From assembly GCA_034440635.1 (NCBI GenBank), contig JAOTON010002231.1:558001-622000 (forward strand): DNA of 64,000 nucleotides. The letters run 5' to 3'. This stretch comes from Lepas anatifera (taxonomy: Eukaryota > Arthropoda > Thecostraca > Lepadidae). Under the pieces are notes generated by a model, which searched no databases, was not told where the DNA came from, and was given only the letters and a program-made list of their open reading frames with translations. Each line of letters opens with the position of its first letter. Position 1 is the first letter of the stretch. Positions 23,291-34,435 of the stretch are shown piece after piece. Made by a program: the position numbers and the translations under genes.

Positions 23291-23990
23291 AAGAGAGCTA
23301 GCAAAAAGTGCAAAACGGCAATCGAAAGCTCTTCAAAAATTTTATTCAAAATACTTTAGTAATATTTCTCGCCAGGTCAATATCAAGGTCACCAGAGGTC
23401 AAAATAGGTTAAAATCGCTAATATGAGGTGTACTAAGAAAACTTAATGTATCTCATATACCTCATATAACGGTGTAAAATACCGAAAAATGTTTGTTTGA
23501 CCTTAGTTGACCTTATAAAGGTCACAGGGAAATATTGATGGTATCAACTTCAGAAATGGTCTAAGAGCAAGTCTTAACCAATGTTTGAAATGATTCCATC
23601 CATACTTACTGAGAAAAGCTCATTTCATGATTTTCCCCATGCATTTGCAACGGGGAGGTCATGCTCTGTACATGACCTTAGGCCACCAATGTCAAAAATC
23701 CTGGAACATATGTTGTAGCTCTTGATGGGCCCAATATTTGGTATGAGTTTCAACTTGATCGATTAGCCCTCATTTTAGTTATTCAGTTCTAAGCATTTTT
23801 TTAGGTGAGGTCACTTCACCTGGCCTGGTGACCTGACCTGATATGACCTTGAGCTGAACTTTTTAGGAAAGATGCACAAATGATGAAGAAACAGCTAAAC
23901 TAATTTTGGCGGCGCTGCGCGCGGCTCTTTTACGGTCACTTTGGAAAAACCCGAGGGGGTCTAAAAGACCTCCACCCGGGCGAAGGTTAA
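23291..23990 (+). mobile_element. Z module (M-related) ending at TTAA
   Basis: It begins with an M-like GCAATCGAAAGCTCTTC block and ends with GGAAAAACCCGAGGGGGTC, the tip GGTCTAAAAGACC, then GGGCGAAGGTTAA (TTAA 23987-23990). The interior is rich in TGACCT and AGGTCA. The left boundary is uncertain. Confidence 0.5.
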
Positions 23991-24811
23991 GTTGCCGGTT
24001 CAACGGAAGCATACAACTGCGGCAGATCGCACAGCAGTGGTGGTGGCGCCCTCACCAATCAGTACAGCGACATCTGGATCAATCAATGTAGCGATATCTG
24101 GATCAATCAGCACAGCGACACCTGGACAGCACCTCCTTTGGCTCATAAAGCACTACAGGGATTAGATGAGCTGAGACGCTACTCATCCATTGTGGCCCGC
24201 GAATAATGCGCCACTGGGCCAGACTGGTTTCATGTGACTTGTTTCCACCGTGAAAACCTGCGCCGACACATTTTGGACGGTATGATTTCAAATCACTGCA
24301 GAAGTACAACAAGTCCGTATATCGCCAGTATTGTCACATACCAATGCCAGCACCGTTCCGCGTCACAATTTAGAGTTATCATCGGTCTTATTCGGAGATC
24401 ATTCGACAACTTCGAACGCCTGGTCCTAACTAACATAGCCAGGGGTCGGTGTCAGGAATGATATAAACGAGAACGACATCCAACTGACCCAAAAATCCCA
24501 CGGACAGATTGCTAACCAATATCATCAGATCCTAACACAATCTTAACTCAGGTACGCTATGAGCCGCGACGATTGACAATGCAGCTTCACTGTTTGCTCA
24601 GGTGACCTCAGAGGTGTTCTCGGTGGTCAAGTAACAGCGTTCTGACTGATTTTCAGAAACGGTTAGGAATACATGCCGTGAGAACTTCAGCTTGATGGCC
24701 CGTACCTATTTGCTCAAAGGGAGACCCACTTTTCTCATTCATTCAATGGGGTGAGCAAAAAATCATTTGATTCTACGTCGCAAATACAAAACACTCTCAG
24801 ATAAGACATGT
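23991..24811. other. spacer; no gene seen
   Basis: It contains the 24-bp minisatellite listed separately and scattered AGGTCA words. No coding frame was recognised. Confidence 0.3.
24056..24127. repeat. 24-bp minisatellite, three units
   Basis: Units start at 24056, 24080 and 24104, each CAATCA followed by an AGCGACATCTGGAT variant. Confidence 0.8.
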
Positions 24812-25739
24812 TTAACCCACGCCCCAGCGGAGGTCTGGCGCCGCCTTCGCCCCACCAGGGCAACGATGTCCCCCATCTAACTCCGAAAATATAACGGCTA
24901 GCGAAAATCTGCAAAGTTCATTGGCAAGCTCGTATAAATTGGGAATGATCCGAACTTCAATATGTAAGCGCTCAGGCCAATGCTTTGACCTCGAGAGGTC
25001 AGATTAGGTCACGATAAGCGATTTCCACTAAAATATTACATATAAAATGTGATATATAACTAAAATCGACCTCCCGCCAGTGGTTTGACATCCAGAGTGC
25101 ACCTCGTGACCTAATATGACCTGAGGTCACAAAAGGTCAGAAAGTGACCTTGCCGTATATCAAATGAAAGCCATAGACGAAACACCTACAAGATGACGTT
25201 TAATTAAGCGATCCAGCTTGATTAGGTCAAAAGTTATTGTCGTGAAACCTGCGATGACCTCATATCGGTCAAAGGGCAGATATCGCCCCTGGGATTCATG
25301 AAAGGATATCCAAGAACGCTTTTCTGAGCAATCTGAGCATTTTCAATCGTTTTGTGAGTCTTAGATCATAAGACAGCTTTTTCCCATGTTTTTTCAATGG
25401 GATAGGTCACCTTGTGACCTGACCTCAGGTCACGAAATCGAAAATTCCCGGATGTAAATTTTGTAGATCCTCGACGGGTCATGAAGTGTAGAAAGTTTCA
25501 AATCGATCGGCTCAGAAATGTAGCTATGGTAGAGCTCGAAAGTTGAAGTTAGGTGACCTTGGTTGACCTCAACTGGTGACCTGACCTTGTGTGACGTTTG
25601 GTAAAAAAATTCAGGTATGGCGGGAGAATGACGGGTGAGAGGTAAAGCTCTCAACTACAGTGCTGCACCTCGCCATTTTTCTGTTATTCTGAAAAAACCT
25701 TAGTGGGGCCATCGATGACCCCGATGGGGCGAAGGTTAA
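24812..25739 (+). mobile_element. Y-family TTAA module, copy Y-A
   Basis: It is bounded by TTAA at 24812-24815 and 25736-25739. The left end reads TTAACCCACGCCCCAGCGG and the right end GATGGGGCGAAGGTTAA after a GGGGCCATCGATGACCCC tip. The interior shows paired TGACCT and AGGTCA words. It sits directly against an inverted X fragment. Confidence 0.75.
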
Positions 25740-25944
25740 AGTAAGCGCTCTATCACCAGCCATTGCTAAGTTTTTCAGTTTCAGTCATTTTGACACTTAT
25801 TTCCAATGGAGATGTCATGGCTCGTACTGCACTTGGGTCACCGATATGAAAAAATATCGGAATGCATTTTGTAGAACTCGGTCGGCCCATTATGTGATAT
25901 TAGTTTTAATCGGATAGGTTTGCCCTATTTTGACTTTTGCTATC
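25740..25944 (-). mobile_element. internal fragment of an X module, inverted
   Basis: It is the reverse complement of the middle of X (compare GAAATACATGAGAAAA and ATAATGGGCTCACCGAG at 28075-28185). Both edges coincide with TTAA sites that exist inside intact X copies, so Y-A and M-B appear to have inserted into X there. Confidence 0.65.
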
Positions 25945-26934
25945 TTAACACGTGCCCCGCTGGAGGGGCGAAATTCGCCCCCCTCCTGGTTTTCCCTAGA
26001 TAGCTCACAAACGAAGAGACGCAGACAAACGAAACTTACAGTACCTCATCCCTGGTCAATTTTACACATCTGACCAAATTTATTAGTGAATTTCCTGTCA
26101 GGTCAAGAAGCTATTCAGGGTCCAGTGACCCGACTTCAAAACCTAAAATTACGAGTTTGAAGCACCGCCCAAGGAACATTAGCCACCCGATCAGTTTGAA
26201 ACTTCCACAATACAATAAGATAATTGAGGTCTACAAATCTGATGTCTCGGAATTTTGATATTGTTGACCTAAGGTGGGGTCAATTTTTTGGTCACCCCAT
26301 TATAAGTCTATGGTGAAAAAATGGGCTCGTTTTCAGTAAATAGGTACTGGATAGATAAAACTGAAAATCCTCAAACTGTCTATTCTTACTACGATCTTGA
26401 CCATAAAGTTAATTTCTTGAGCATCTGACCTCTCAAAGGTCATATCAGGTCACGGGAGCAGAGAGTGATTGTTTTGCCAATAACTTCTCACTGAATTGAG
26501 ATGAAGCTCCCATTTGGCTTTCATTGTGCTTATGTTGTAACGGGGAGTCGATTGATATGCAACATGACTATACCAAATCACTCTGTGACCCTGACCTAGG
26601 TCGAGGTCAGGCCATTTTGACTATTTGACCTAGCAAGGTCGTAATATACATCATTCGATTTGCCGCGATGGGAGGAATCAAATGATGCATAAAGATTTGC
26701 CCTAGCTCCCCTGAGGGCAGACTTAGAGAGGGAAACGTACACTGCTCTGTTGTAAGCCTATGAAGCCTTCTTTGACCTATGCTGACCTCAATATTGACCT
26801 GCCATAAAAATTCATCGCATAAAATATCTTCGTCTTGTCAAGAGCTTTCAAACGCTGCCCGTAATTTTCCTTTAGCTTTCGTGGGGAACGAGATACGGAG
26901 GGGGACGAAAAACGCCCCCAGCGGGGTGCGTTTT
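25945..26934 (-). mobile_element. M-family TTAA module, copy M-B
   Basis: This is a near full-length inverted copy of 8520-9545. The left edge is TTAACACGTGCCCCGCTGG with the tip GGGGCGAAATTCGCCCC. The right edge GCGGGGTGCGTTTTTTA has lost its exact TTAA. Confidence 0.75.
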
Positions 26935-27828
26935 TTACCCCGGGTCACCCAAGGTCAGGTCACCAGGCAAGGTCAACCAAGGTCACCTCACTTCAACTTT
27001 AGAACTCTGTAAGAGCTACATTTCGAAGTCGATTGATTTGAAACTTCCTACACTTCATGACCCCTCCAGGGTCTACAAGGTGTATCTCCGGGATTTTTCG
27101 ATTTCGTGACCTGGGGTCATGCAACGAGGTGACCTCTCCCATTGACAAAGCATGGGGAAAAGCTGTCTTATGATCTAAAAGTCACAAAAACTATTGACAA
27201 TGCCCGGCTTCATCAGAAAAGCGTTCTTGGACACCCTTTCACGGATTCCAGGGGCCATATTTGCCCTTTGACCTCTTCAATGTCATCCAAGGTCACCAGG
27301 GGTCAAAAACAGTATTTTGACAATACCTTTTGACCTATATAAGCTAGAGCGCTGAATCAAACATCATCGTGTTTGTCTCGCCATTGGCTTTCGTTTGATA
27401 TACGGCAAGGTCACTTTCTGACCTTTCGTGACCTCAAGTCATCTTAGGTCACGAGGTGACCTCTGGAGGTCAAACCACTGGCGGGAGGTCATTACGTTTA
27501 ACATAGCGGGAAAGGTCTGAGATTTTCCTATCCAATGTACTTAACCACATCTCAATAGCTCTAATGGCACAAGAGTTATGCCAAGTTTGCTTAAGCATTA
27601 CATATTTGAGTGAAAATAGCCGACCTTGACCTAATTTGACCTCTGGAGGTCAAACCATTGACCTGAGTGCTAAAACATGCGAAGTAATTTCTTATTGAAT
27701 TCACGCGAGCTTTCTAATGCACTTTGCGGATTTGCGCTAACGCCCATACTTTCGGAGTTAGAGGGGGGCCATCGATGGCCCCCGGTGGGGCGAAGGTGGC
27801 GCCGGACCCCCGGTGGGGCGCGGGTTAA
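26935..27828 (-). mobile_element. Y-family TTAA module, copy Y-B
   Basis: Inverted Y module. Its outer end is GGTGGGGCGCGGGTTAA at 27825-27828 after the tip GGGGGCCATCGATGGCCCCC (27765-27784). The other end is cut off where M-B abuts at CCCCGGGTCACC. It shares its TTAA with the start of X-B. Confidence 0.7.
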
Positions 27829-28682
27829 CACGCGCATTGACGGGGGGCGGGTACCCGCCTCCCTCGGGTTTTTCGGAGATAGCATAAAAACGGTGGCGCG
27901 TAGCGCGGCCGCCTGTGCAATACCTTTTCTCTCAGCATTTAAAAAAAATTGTCAAAATTTCAAGGTTAGGTCGTCTCAGGTCAGGTCACCAGTACAGGTA
28001 AAGTGACCTGACCTCAAAAAAGTTTAAGATGGCATAAGTCGGAACAGGGTGAACTTATCCCATTGAAACTGATATCACATAATGGGCTCACCGAGTTCTC
28101 TCAAATGTGCTCCGGTATTTTTGATATTGATGACCTAAGGTCAGGTACGAGCTATGACCTCTCCACTGGAAATACATGAGAAAAGTATTTTAACTGCATA
28201 ACTTAGTAACGGATGGTGATAGAGCGTTTATTTTAGTTGCATTAGATTCGCCTTGTCTCTGCGGTTCTAATGATATGTATTTTATCTGATTTGACCTTGA
28301 CCTGACCTCAGGTCAGGTCCAATCCTTGATTTGACCTAGCAAGGTCTAATCATATATCATTCGATTCGGCTTGCTACGAGGATTCATATGGTTCAAGTCG
28401 TTTTGCTCTATCTTTTATACTTGTTCAGATGAAATGGTCGAAAACCTTCATGTACATGTTATCCCTATGACAGCATGTTTTGACCTGCCCTGACCTTAAA
28501 TGTGACCTGACAAAAAATGGTTTAAATATTTTCGATGGAGAATTGGATGGGCTACCCAACGCCGTTTACCGTTTTTCGCTACCTACGGTGGTTCTTGAGA
28601 TCTTAGGGGGAGGGCGGGTACCCGCGGCCACCCCCTGTCAAAGCGAATGGGTGGCTCAGACCCCTGTCAATGGGCGTGTCAA
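27825..28682 (+). mobile_element. X-family TTAA module, copy X-B
   Basis: It starts TTAACACGCGCATTGACGGG with the tip GGCGGGTACCCGCC and ends CCTGTCAATGGGCGTGTCAA (decayed TTAA). Near the right end it reads GAGATCTTAGGGGGAGGGCG, the uninterrupted form of the site where Y-C sits in X-C. Confidence 0.75.
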
Positions 28683-29394
28683 CTACCAAACCAACACTTT
28701 CAATTTATTACTCAGGTCTCCCAGACCTCCGATCGGGTTTTCTCAGATTTCAGAACAACAAAAACTCAGCCCACTTCAACACTAACCTTATTGCTTAGGA
28801 ATCTCGCTCAGAGAACCGAAAATGAAACAACAGAAGTTCTTTATTTTTTCTTAAACACTGCAACAGTTTCAGGACACTTCAATTACCCCTGTGACGTGAT
28901 TTATTCAATATTAAACTCAATACTCGATTGCTTTTCACTTGTCTTTCCTGTACCTCAAACGCACACGAAATGCATACAACCTAACGAAGGAAAAACAAAG
29001 CCAATAATAAAACCGAGACGTCACGAATAATACTCAAGCGGAAATACAAAAAACACACGATCACACGTTCTAGCATACGCAGAGAGAGTAGAGACCACCA
29101 GAGCAGCCATGGCCTTGACTGACTGCTGGAGACTTCTGAACCGTTCTCTTGCCGGACGCCAGTCGATTCAAATTCGGCTAATCAGCGATCAACCCAGCAA
29201 CTTGTGCCGCTGTGGCGCCGCCTACCATCTTAGCGGGGGTGATCTCGGCATGGTGTCAACATGCCGACGTGTAAAGGGTGCCGAGATACCGATGTCGGGC
29301 CGAGAACAGTCCGACGTCAGCATGCCGCTTACTAGATGCCGACGTCTCCCCTACATCTGCCGACATCGGCCCGATCTCGACATGTTTACTGGGA
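28683..29394. other. spacer; no gene seen
   Basis: No coding pattern was found. Between 29240 and 29390 the words TGCCGACGT and CGATCTCGGCATG recur in both directions, a short degenerate palindromic repeat. Confidence 0.35.
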
Positions 29395-29500
29395 AGTCAC
29401 TTGACCTGCACTGGTGACCTGGCCTGAGAAGACCCAAGCTTAAAATTTTTGGGAAGGTTGCGGAATCGATCAAGGATAAGTTGTGCCAAGTACGGCATTT
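29395..29500 (-). mobile_element. end fragment of an X module
   Basis: It is the reverse complement of 7165-7265 (GTACTTGGCAC, CTTGATCAATTCCGCAA, CAGTGCAGG), so it is a truncated X copy. Confidence 0.6.
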
Positions 29501-29539
29501 TCGACATTCGTTAGGTAACGATCAATTCTGATACCCGGG

Positions 29540-31330
29540 GTTACTGAATGCTGCATAGTAAAAGCAGGGTGAACGAACAATGAAGTGAACCGACTGGTAA
29601 TGAAAGACAATTGTCTGGGCTATGCAGTGGTACCATTTTCGATTTCATACCTTCGACACCTCTGCTAAGACAGCGTTTTACTTTACGGAAACTGGTCTCA
29701 CCGCCGTGATCATTAGTGATTGAGTCGGGCGGGCTCCAGTGGCATAGGTTCCCCGGATCGCCGCCAGGTGGCAAGCGTCGCGACGCCCGATATTTGGCTA
29801 AATTTGTAGGAAAAACGCTCTTTTCGAATAAGGATCAGAAACAAAACCTTAGCTTCCAACGGTTTCGTATGTAATCGGATCTTGGCTATCACGCCATGCC
29901 CAATTCTACTCTGGGCTACGTGCCGGTCATCGGCCCATTTCAGATTCATACCCTCGTGTCAGTATCTTTTAACCATTACAAGAAGCGCAGAAATCGGTGA
30001 CGAATTCAGAAAGCCCCTTCCAAGAGGGACATTCCCTTAGCACAAGTCTTAAGTACGAACAGTTTCGTATGCAGCGGAAAATGCGCTATCGATTGGTATG
30101 CCTTCACATTCAGTGCATTTTGCCGGAGATCGACCCATTTTAAGATGCGAAGACCTTTCTACCCGTGCGAGTAGAAATATTTTCGCATTTTAAAATGAGC
30201 CAATCTCCGGGAAAATGCACTGAATGTGAAGGCATACCAATCGATAGCACATTTTCCGCTGCATACGAAACTACGCGTAGCTAAGACTTCTGCTAAGGGT
30301 ATGTCCCTCTTGGAAGGGGCTTACTAAGCCTCCACCGGCCTAGATTTCTAAGATTTCCGCTGGGCAGCAAGCGCCGCGGTACACACAATTCGGGTTCAAT
30401 TTGCGGAAAAATTGGTCTTCCAAAACTTTCTTTACTGAGAAGCAGGCCTAACACCGTGCTTACGCACAATTTCGTGAGCAACGGGACCTCGGCTTATATC
30501 TAACTCGTCGTAAAGCTGCTGGCAGATCGATGGCCCATTTCAGATTCATACCAGCACAGCAAAAAATCTTAACCACTCCCGGAATCATATGAACCAGAAA
30601 ATAAACTCTTCAGTCATTCGCTATGAAAATATATTCTGAGAAGAGGTCTGAAGTACGCACAGTTTCATATGAAGGGAACATCGGATGAATTCTGTTATTG
30701 TCTACATAGGCACATCGTGAACTGCGGTCTTAGGCACGTACATATAGTTTCGATGCAATGGAAAAAGGCAATCAAACTTAATTAATTCCCATTCGGATAA
30801 TTTACACGGAGGTCATCCCAATAAAAGTTCCAAATGCTTTCATTTCCCACAGCAAGCTTCCAACAGCCAGAACTCGTCAGATTTCTGTTAGGCATAGGCG
30901 CAGGGATTTTTTCCAGGTTGGTGGTGGGGGCAAAAGTTGTAACCAATGGTGGGGCCAAATACGATTCGGTCTATCACTTGATTTGTCGACAGAAAAAGTA
31001 CGGAATCGGCTCAAAAGAGCACAAAGAGGGCCCTGCTTGTTACAGAATAGAGTGCTGAAGAGGGCTTAAGAGGGCCCTGTCTGGTATAAAATGCCAAATT
31101 TGGCCACAGAGCATAGTGCGGGCGAGCCGCACTTCGCGCGGCTCGTGTCCTCAGGAGGACCATTCGGGCCCTCAGGGAGGGGCGGCTGTCCCTGCCGCCC
31201 CCTTGGCTAGCTACGCCCTGAACCACTTCACAACTACGGAAAGTAGAAACACAAGTTTCATTAGCTTACTCTGTAAATATATCCTAAAGCTGAACTCTTA
31301 AGTACGCGCAGTTTTCTGTGCAGTCGGTGA
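29540..31330. repeat. degenerate long tandem repeat, about 600-bp period
   Basis: A 21-base block ending CAGATTCATACC occurs at 29932-29952 and again at 30532-30552. Variants of AGTACGCACAGTTTCGTATG recur at about 30051, 30651 and 31301. The copies are very divergent. No coding frame was found. Confidence 0.5.
30011..30322. repeat. long palindrome (foldback), about 310 bp
   Basis: The left arm (30011-30152) and right arm (30181-30322) pair over nearly their full length, with a short inner stem TTTCTAC/GTAGAAA at the centre. Few mismatches imply a recent origin. Confidence 0.85.
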
Positions 31331-31785
31331 CTGAAAACTGAAAATATTCTGGTATGATTTTAAGGTAAGTGGTTTTACCTTCAGGTCGGCATATTTAAAA
31401 AGCAAAGGTTCTGCCCGCTTATCCGGTCAGCCAGCGATGACCGAAAGCCCCGTAAACCCTGTTGGGTCACACCATAACACCTTGTTACGCTTTATTTGAT
31501 CCAGCATATAGGCTATCATCTAATATTCAGTTCTTGGTTTGATCATTTGTATCCGTTCATATATTGACTGACACTCCTGCATGTAACATAGTGCGTACAA
31601 CGATACATGCCTGTAAGACACCGACCTAAAATAGACCACAGGCAATTTTAAAGTAAAATTAACCAGGCTCCCCAAGCACGGGGCCCTTTAGTTACGCCGG
31701 TGGGTACCGAACCAACCATTAGCAACTCAAGAAATGTAAAATAGTGAAACACAAGTAAGATAGACACCCGCCGTCCACATCGAGC
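31331..31785. other. no gene seen
   Basis: No coding pattern or repeat was recognised. Confidence 0.3.
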
Positions 31786-32110
31786 GGATGAAACGGCTGA
31801 GCGGAAGGACAGAGCGGAGGTACCGGTGGGGAGGGGGTCCACCCGGAGGTATGTGGGGCTCTCCGACCCATCACTGGGGGAGGGGGACAGCAGGTCCGCA
31901 GTGGCGGCTGAATAACGCTACAGTCCCGGAATGTCAGGCGCACTACCCGATGGGCGGCACGCCGACCCCCTTCCCCCTCCCCTCCCCCACCGCCAGCCGC
32001 CGCGCGGGGTTGTTGGCGTGTCGGACGGGCGCGCCGGCCCAACAGACCCGACCGCCGGGGCAGGCCACGGCCGCGAGATCGCTTGCGCGTCAAGGTATTG
32101 GGGCATCCCA
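31786..32110. other. GC- and CpG-rich island
   Basis: This stretch is far richer in G, C and CpG than its AT-leaning surroundings, with open frames on both strands that differ in every frame and look like composition artefacts. It could be a CpG-island promoter, an rDNA-spacer-like fragment or foreign sequence. I cannot decide between these. Confidence 0.4.
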
Positions 32111-34215
32111 CGACAAATCGACCAAGCGATAGCACCTTACATGTCAGACTGTGATGAAAAATTGTCACATCGGTTTTGCGAGGCGCAGACTATCGCTGTG
32201 ATATTATTAGCTGCGCCCGTTTAATGGTTTTTGAGTTGTGGCCTCGGGCACTTTTTGGACCCAATGAAAAACCTTACTTTTCCACTTGCCATGTATTAGA
32301 GACTAATAATTAGCATTATATTAATTGTAGATCCCTTGAGTCGTTAAGACCCAAATCAAATATGATGACGTCTAAATTTAAGTTGACAAAAACAATCAAA
32401 CATTACCGTTTTACCGGTGACCTAGGGTTGGGTTACGCGACTTGGTACTGATTAGAGTTATAAAATGTACTGTTTTTTTGAAAATTATTCAGTGGCTTAT
32501 CCGTTGTAAGAATTGGCAGCAGGATTTTTTTATAATTGTTTGATGACATTTTAAATAAGTGATGCAAGAACAATGTATGTATGTATGTACATACCTAACT
32601 GTTCAATGCCTTCCATTGTATCATATCCGTCCTAGCACCCCTCAATGGGCCTGTTATGGGAATTAAATTTTCAGCGAGAGATGACCTTCAAAGAATAAAA
32701 TAACCCGTAATATCCCTCTGTCTTCCATTATTTGTTTGTTTTAACATGAGCCCTACAGGGGAAAAATTTTCTCCCTGCTGGTTTTCCCAAGAAACGCAAA
32801 AAAGAAGAAACAAAGGACAGCACAACTTACAGTGCCTTATTCCCAATTCGTGTTATGCACCTGACTAAATTTTCTGTCAGGTCATGCCAGATACAGGAGC
32901 TATTCAAGGGCAAGCGACCCAACCTCAGAACCCAATATAACAAGTTTCACGCTGCGTCAAAGGAATATCTGGCAACCGATCAGTTCCAAACAATAGTAGG
33001 GGAGACCAGGGCAAAGCGGTCACCCTAGTGATATTTGCTCAATTTTGAAGAACTTTTAATCCCCATTTCTTATGTTTTGTACCATGATTTTGTCCCATGT
33101 TCAATTCTGAAGACACTAGAGGGGACAAAAAGGCAAAAAATACAAGACATCTGCACAGGAAACCAGAAAGTAAACCAAAGTTATTTTGACCACTTTGCCC
33201 CAAGCACGGGCTTATTTTGCCTCGATTCTTTGTTTGCAAGATATTTGGCATGTATACTTTTCAGTTTGATATAATTTTAATATATAATTGTACATAAATG
33301 CTTAGATTCACTATTTAATATGATAGCGTCTGCGGAGTGGCAATATTGCTATCCCCTCCCCGCTACTCAGTTTCCAAACGCTCTAGCATTAAATGTTCCT
33401 ATCTGACGGTAAAAATGTTTTGCGACAGGCCTCTTTGCGACAGGCCTCTGTGGTATGCTGCTGTGCCCAACATGGACGGTTAAGGAGCTTCCAGCACCAG
33501 AAGACCGACGACTTTAATAGACAAAGTCGCATGTTACAATAGTCGTGAGTTGAATAAGAACGCATGCGTTGATCCTATCCGGGTGGAAATATTCTGATTT
33601 GCGTAGAGGGTTTAAGCGATGGAATAGAGAATTTTGTGGCGGTCGAAAGATTGCTGTCGTTTGCTTTTAATATCAGTCGTTTAAGACACAAGTCAAATGC
33701 TGGCTGCCACGTCTGCAGATAACGTAATTTCAATTTATGTGTAAAATTTCGGTCTGGTTTATCAAACCCACAAGAAGCGAAAGAAACACGCGTATATTTC
33801 TGTATCCACGATGATCGCTAAGGCTTCCTCGCCATTCACGAACCAAGGCGCCCACTAAAGGTATGTACGTGCCACACACGAAAATGATATCCTCTGCAAC
33901 AACCCCCCCCCTCCCACATGTATCGTGAACCCACTAAGGCATATTGCGCAGCGTGACCGGCCATCACCTTTTTTGGATTTAGGGTTAGTCTCTGTACAAA
34001 AGATATTTCTCATTTCCATTGCCATCAGTTTTAAGAACTGGCGTCTCGGTTCGCCTCTCTGGCTCGGACCAGCCCTCGCACCGTTGGTGTTCATTCTTGG
34101 TCTTTCATTCCATGCCTCTGCATCAACCCCTAGCTGATCCTCAGGGTGCCTGCTTTCTCCACCTGTGGTTGCTTTCCCCTCTGGCACTTTCTCTGCATAT
34201 GCACCAACTATTTAA
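32111..34215. other. no gene seen
   Basis: Short microsatellite GTATGTATGTATGTAC at about 32574, and GCGACAGGCCTCTTT duplicated at about 33422-33450. No coding region was recognised. Confidence 0.3.
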
Positions 34216-34432
34216 CTAGGTTGGGGCCCTAGCTCAATTTAGGGGCGCCCCAAAGGTCGGTGTATATTGGGTCTCAGAACATCTCCAGGGGCCATTTAAG
34301 CTCTGGTCCCCAGCTCAGCTCAGGGGCCCTATAACTGTGCAGCGGCCCAGACCAGCCCAGGGGCTACCCAGTTCAACACAGGGAGCTCAAGATTGGCTTA
34401 GGGCCCACCTTAGCTCAGGGGCCCCAGGTAGG
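34216..34432. repeat. degenerate GC-rich minisatellite, locus 1
   Basis: AGCTCAGGGGCCC-type units recur every 20 to 35 bases. The same unit, inverted, forms the array at 38430-39180, and locus 3 is at 41700-42715. The array ends just before the TTAA of X-C. Confidence 0.6.
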
Positions 34433-34435
34433 ATC

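Noticed and set aside
31719..32224. Several 100-150 codon frames in the GC island
   Set aside because: Open frames in several directions at once reflect high GC content, not coding.
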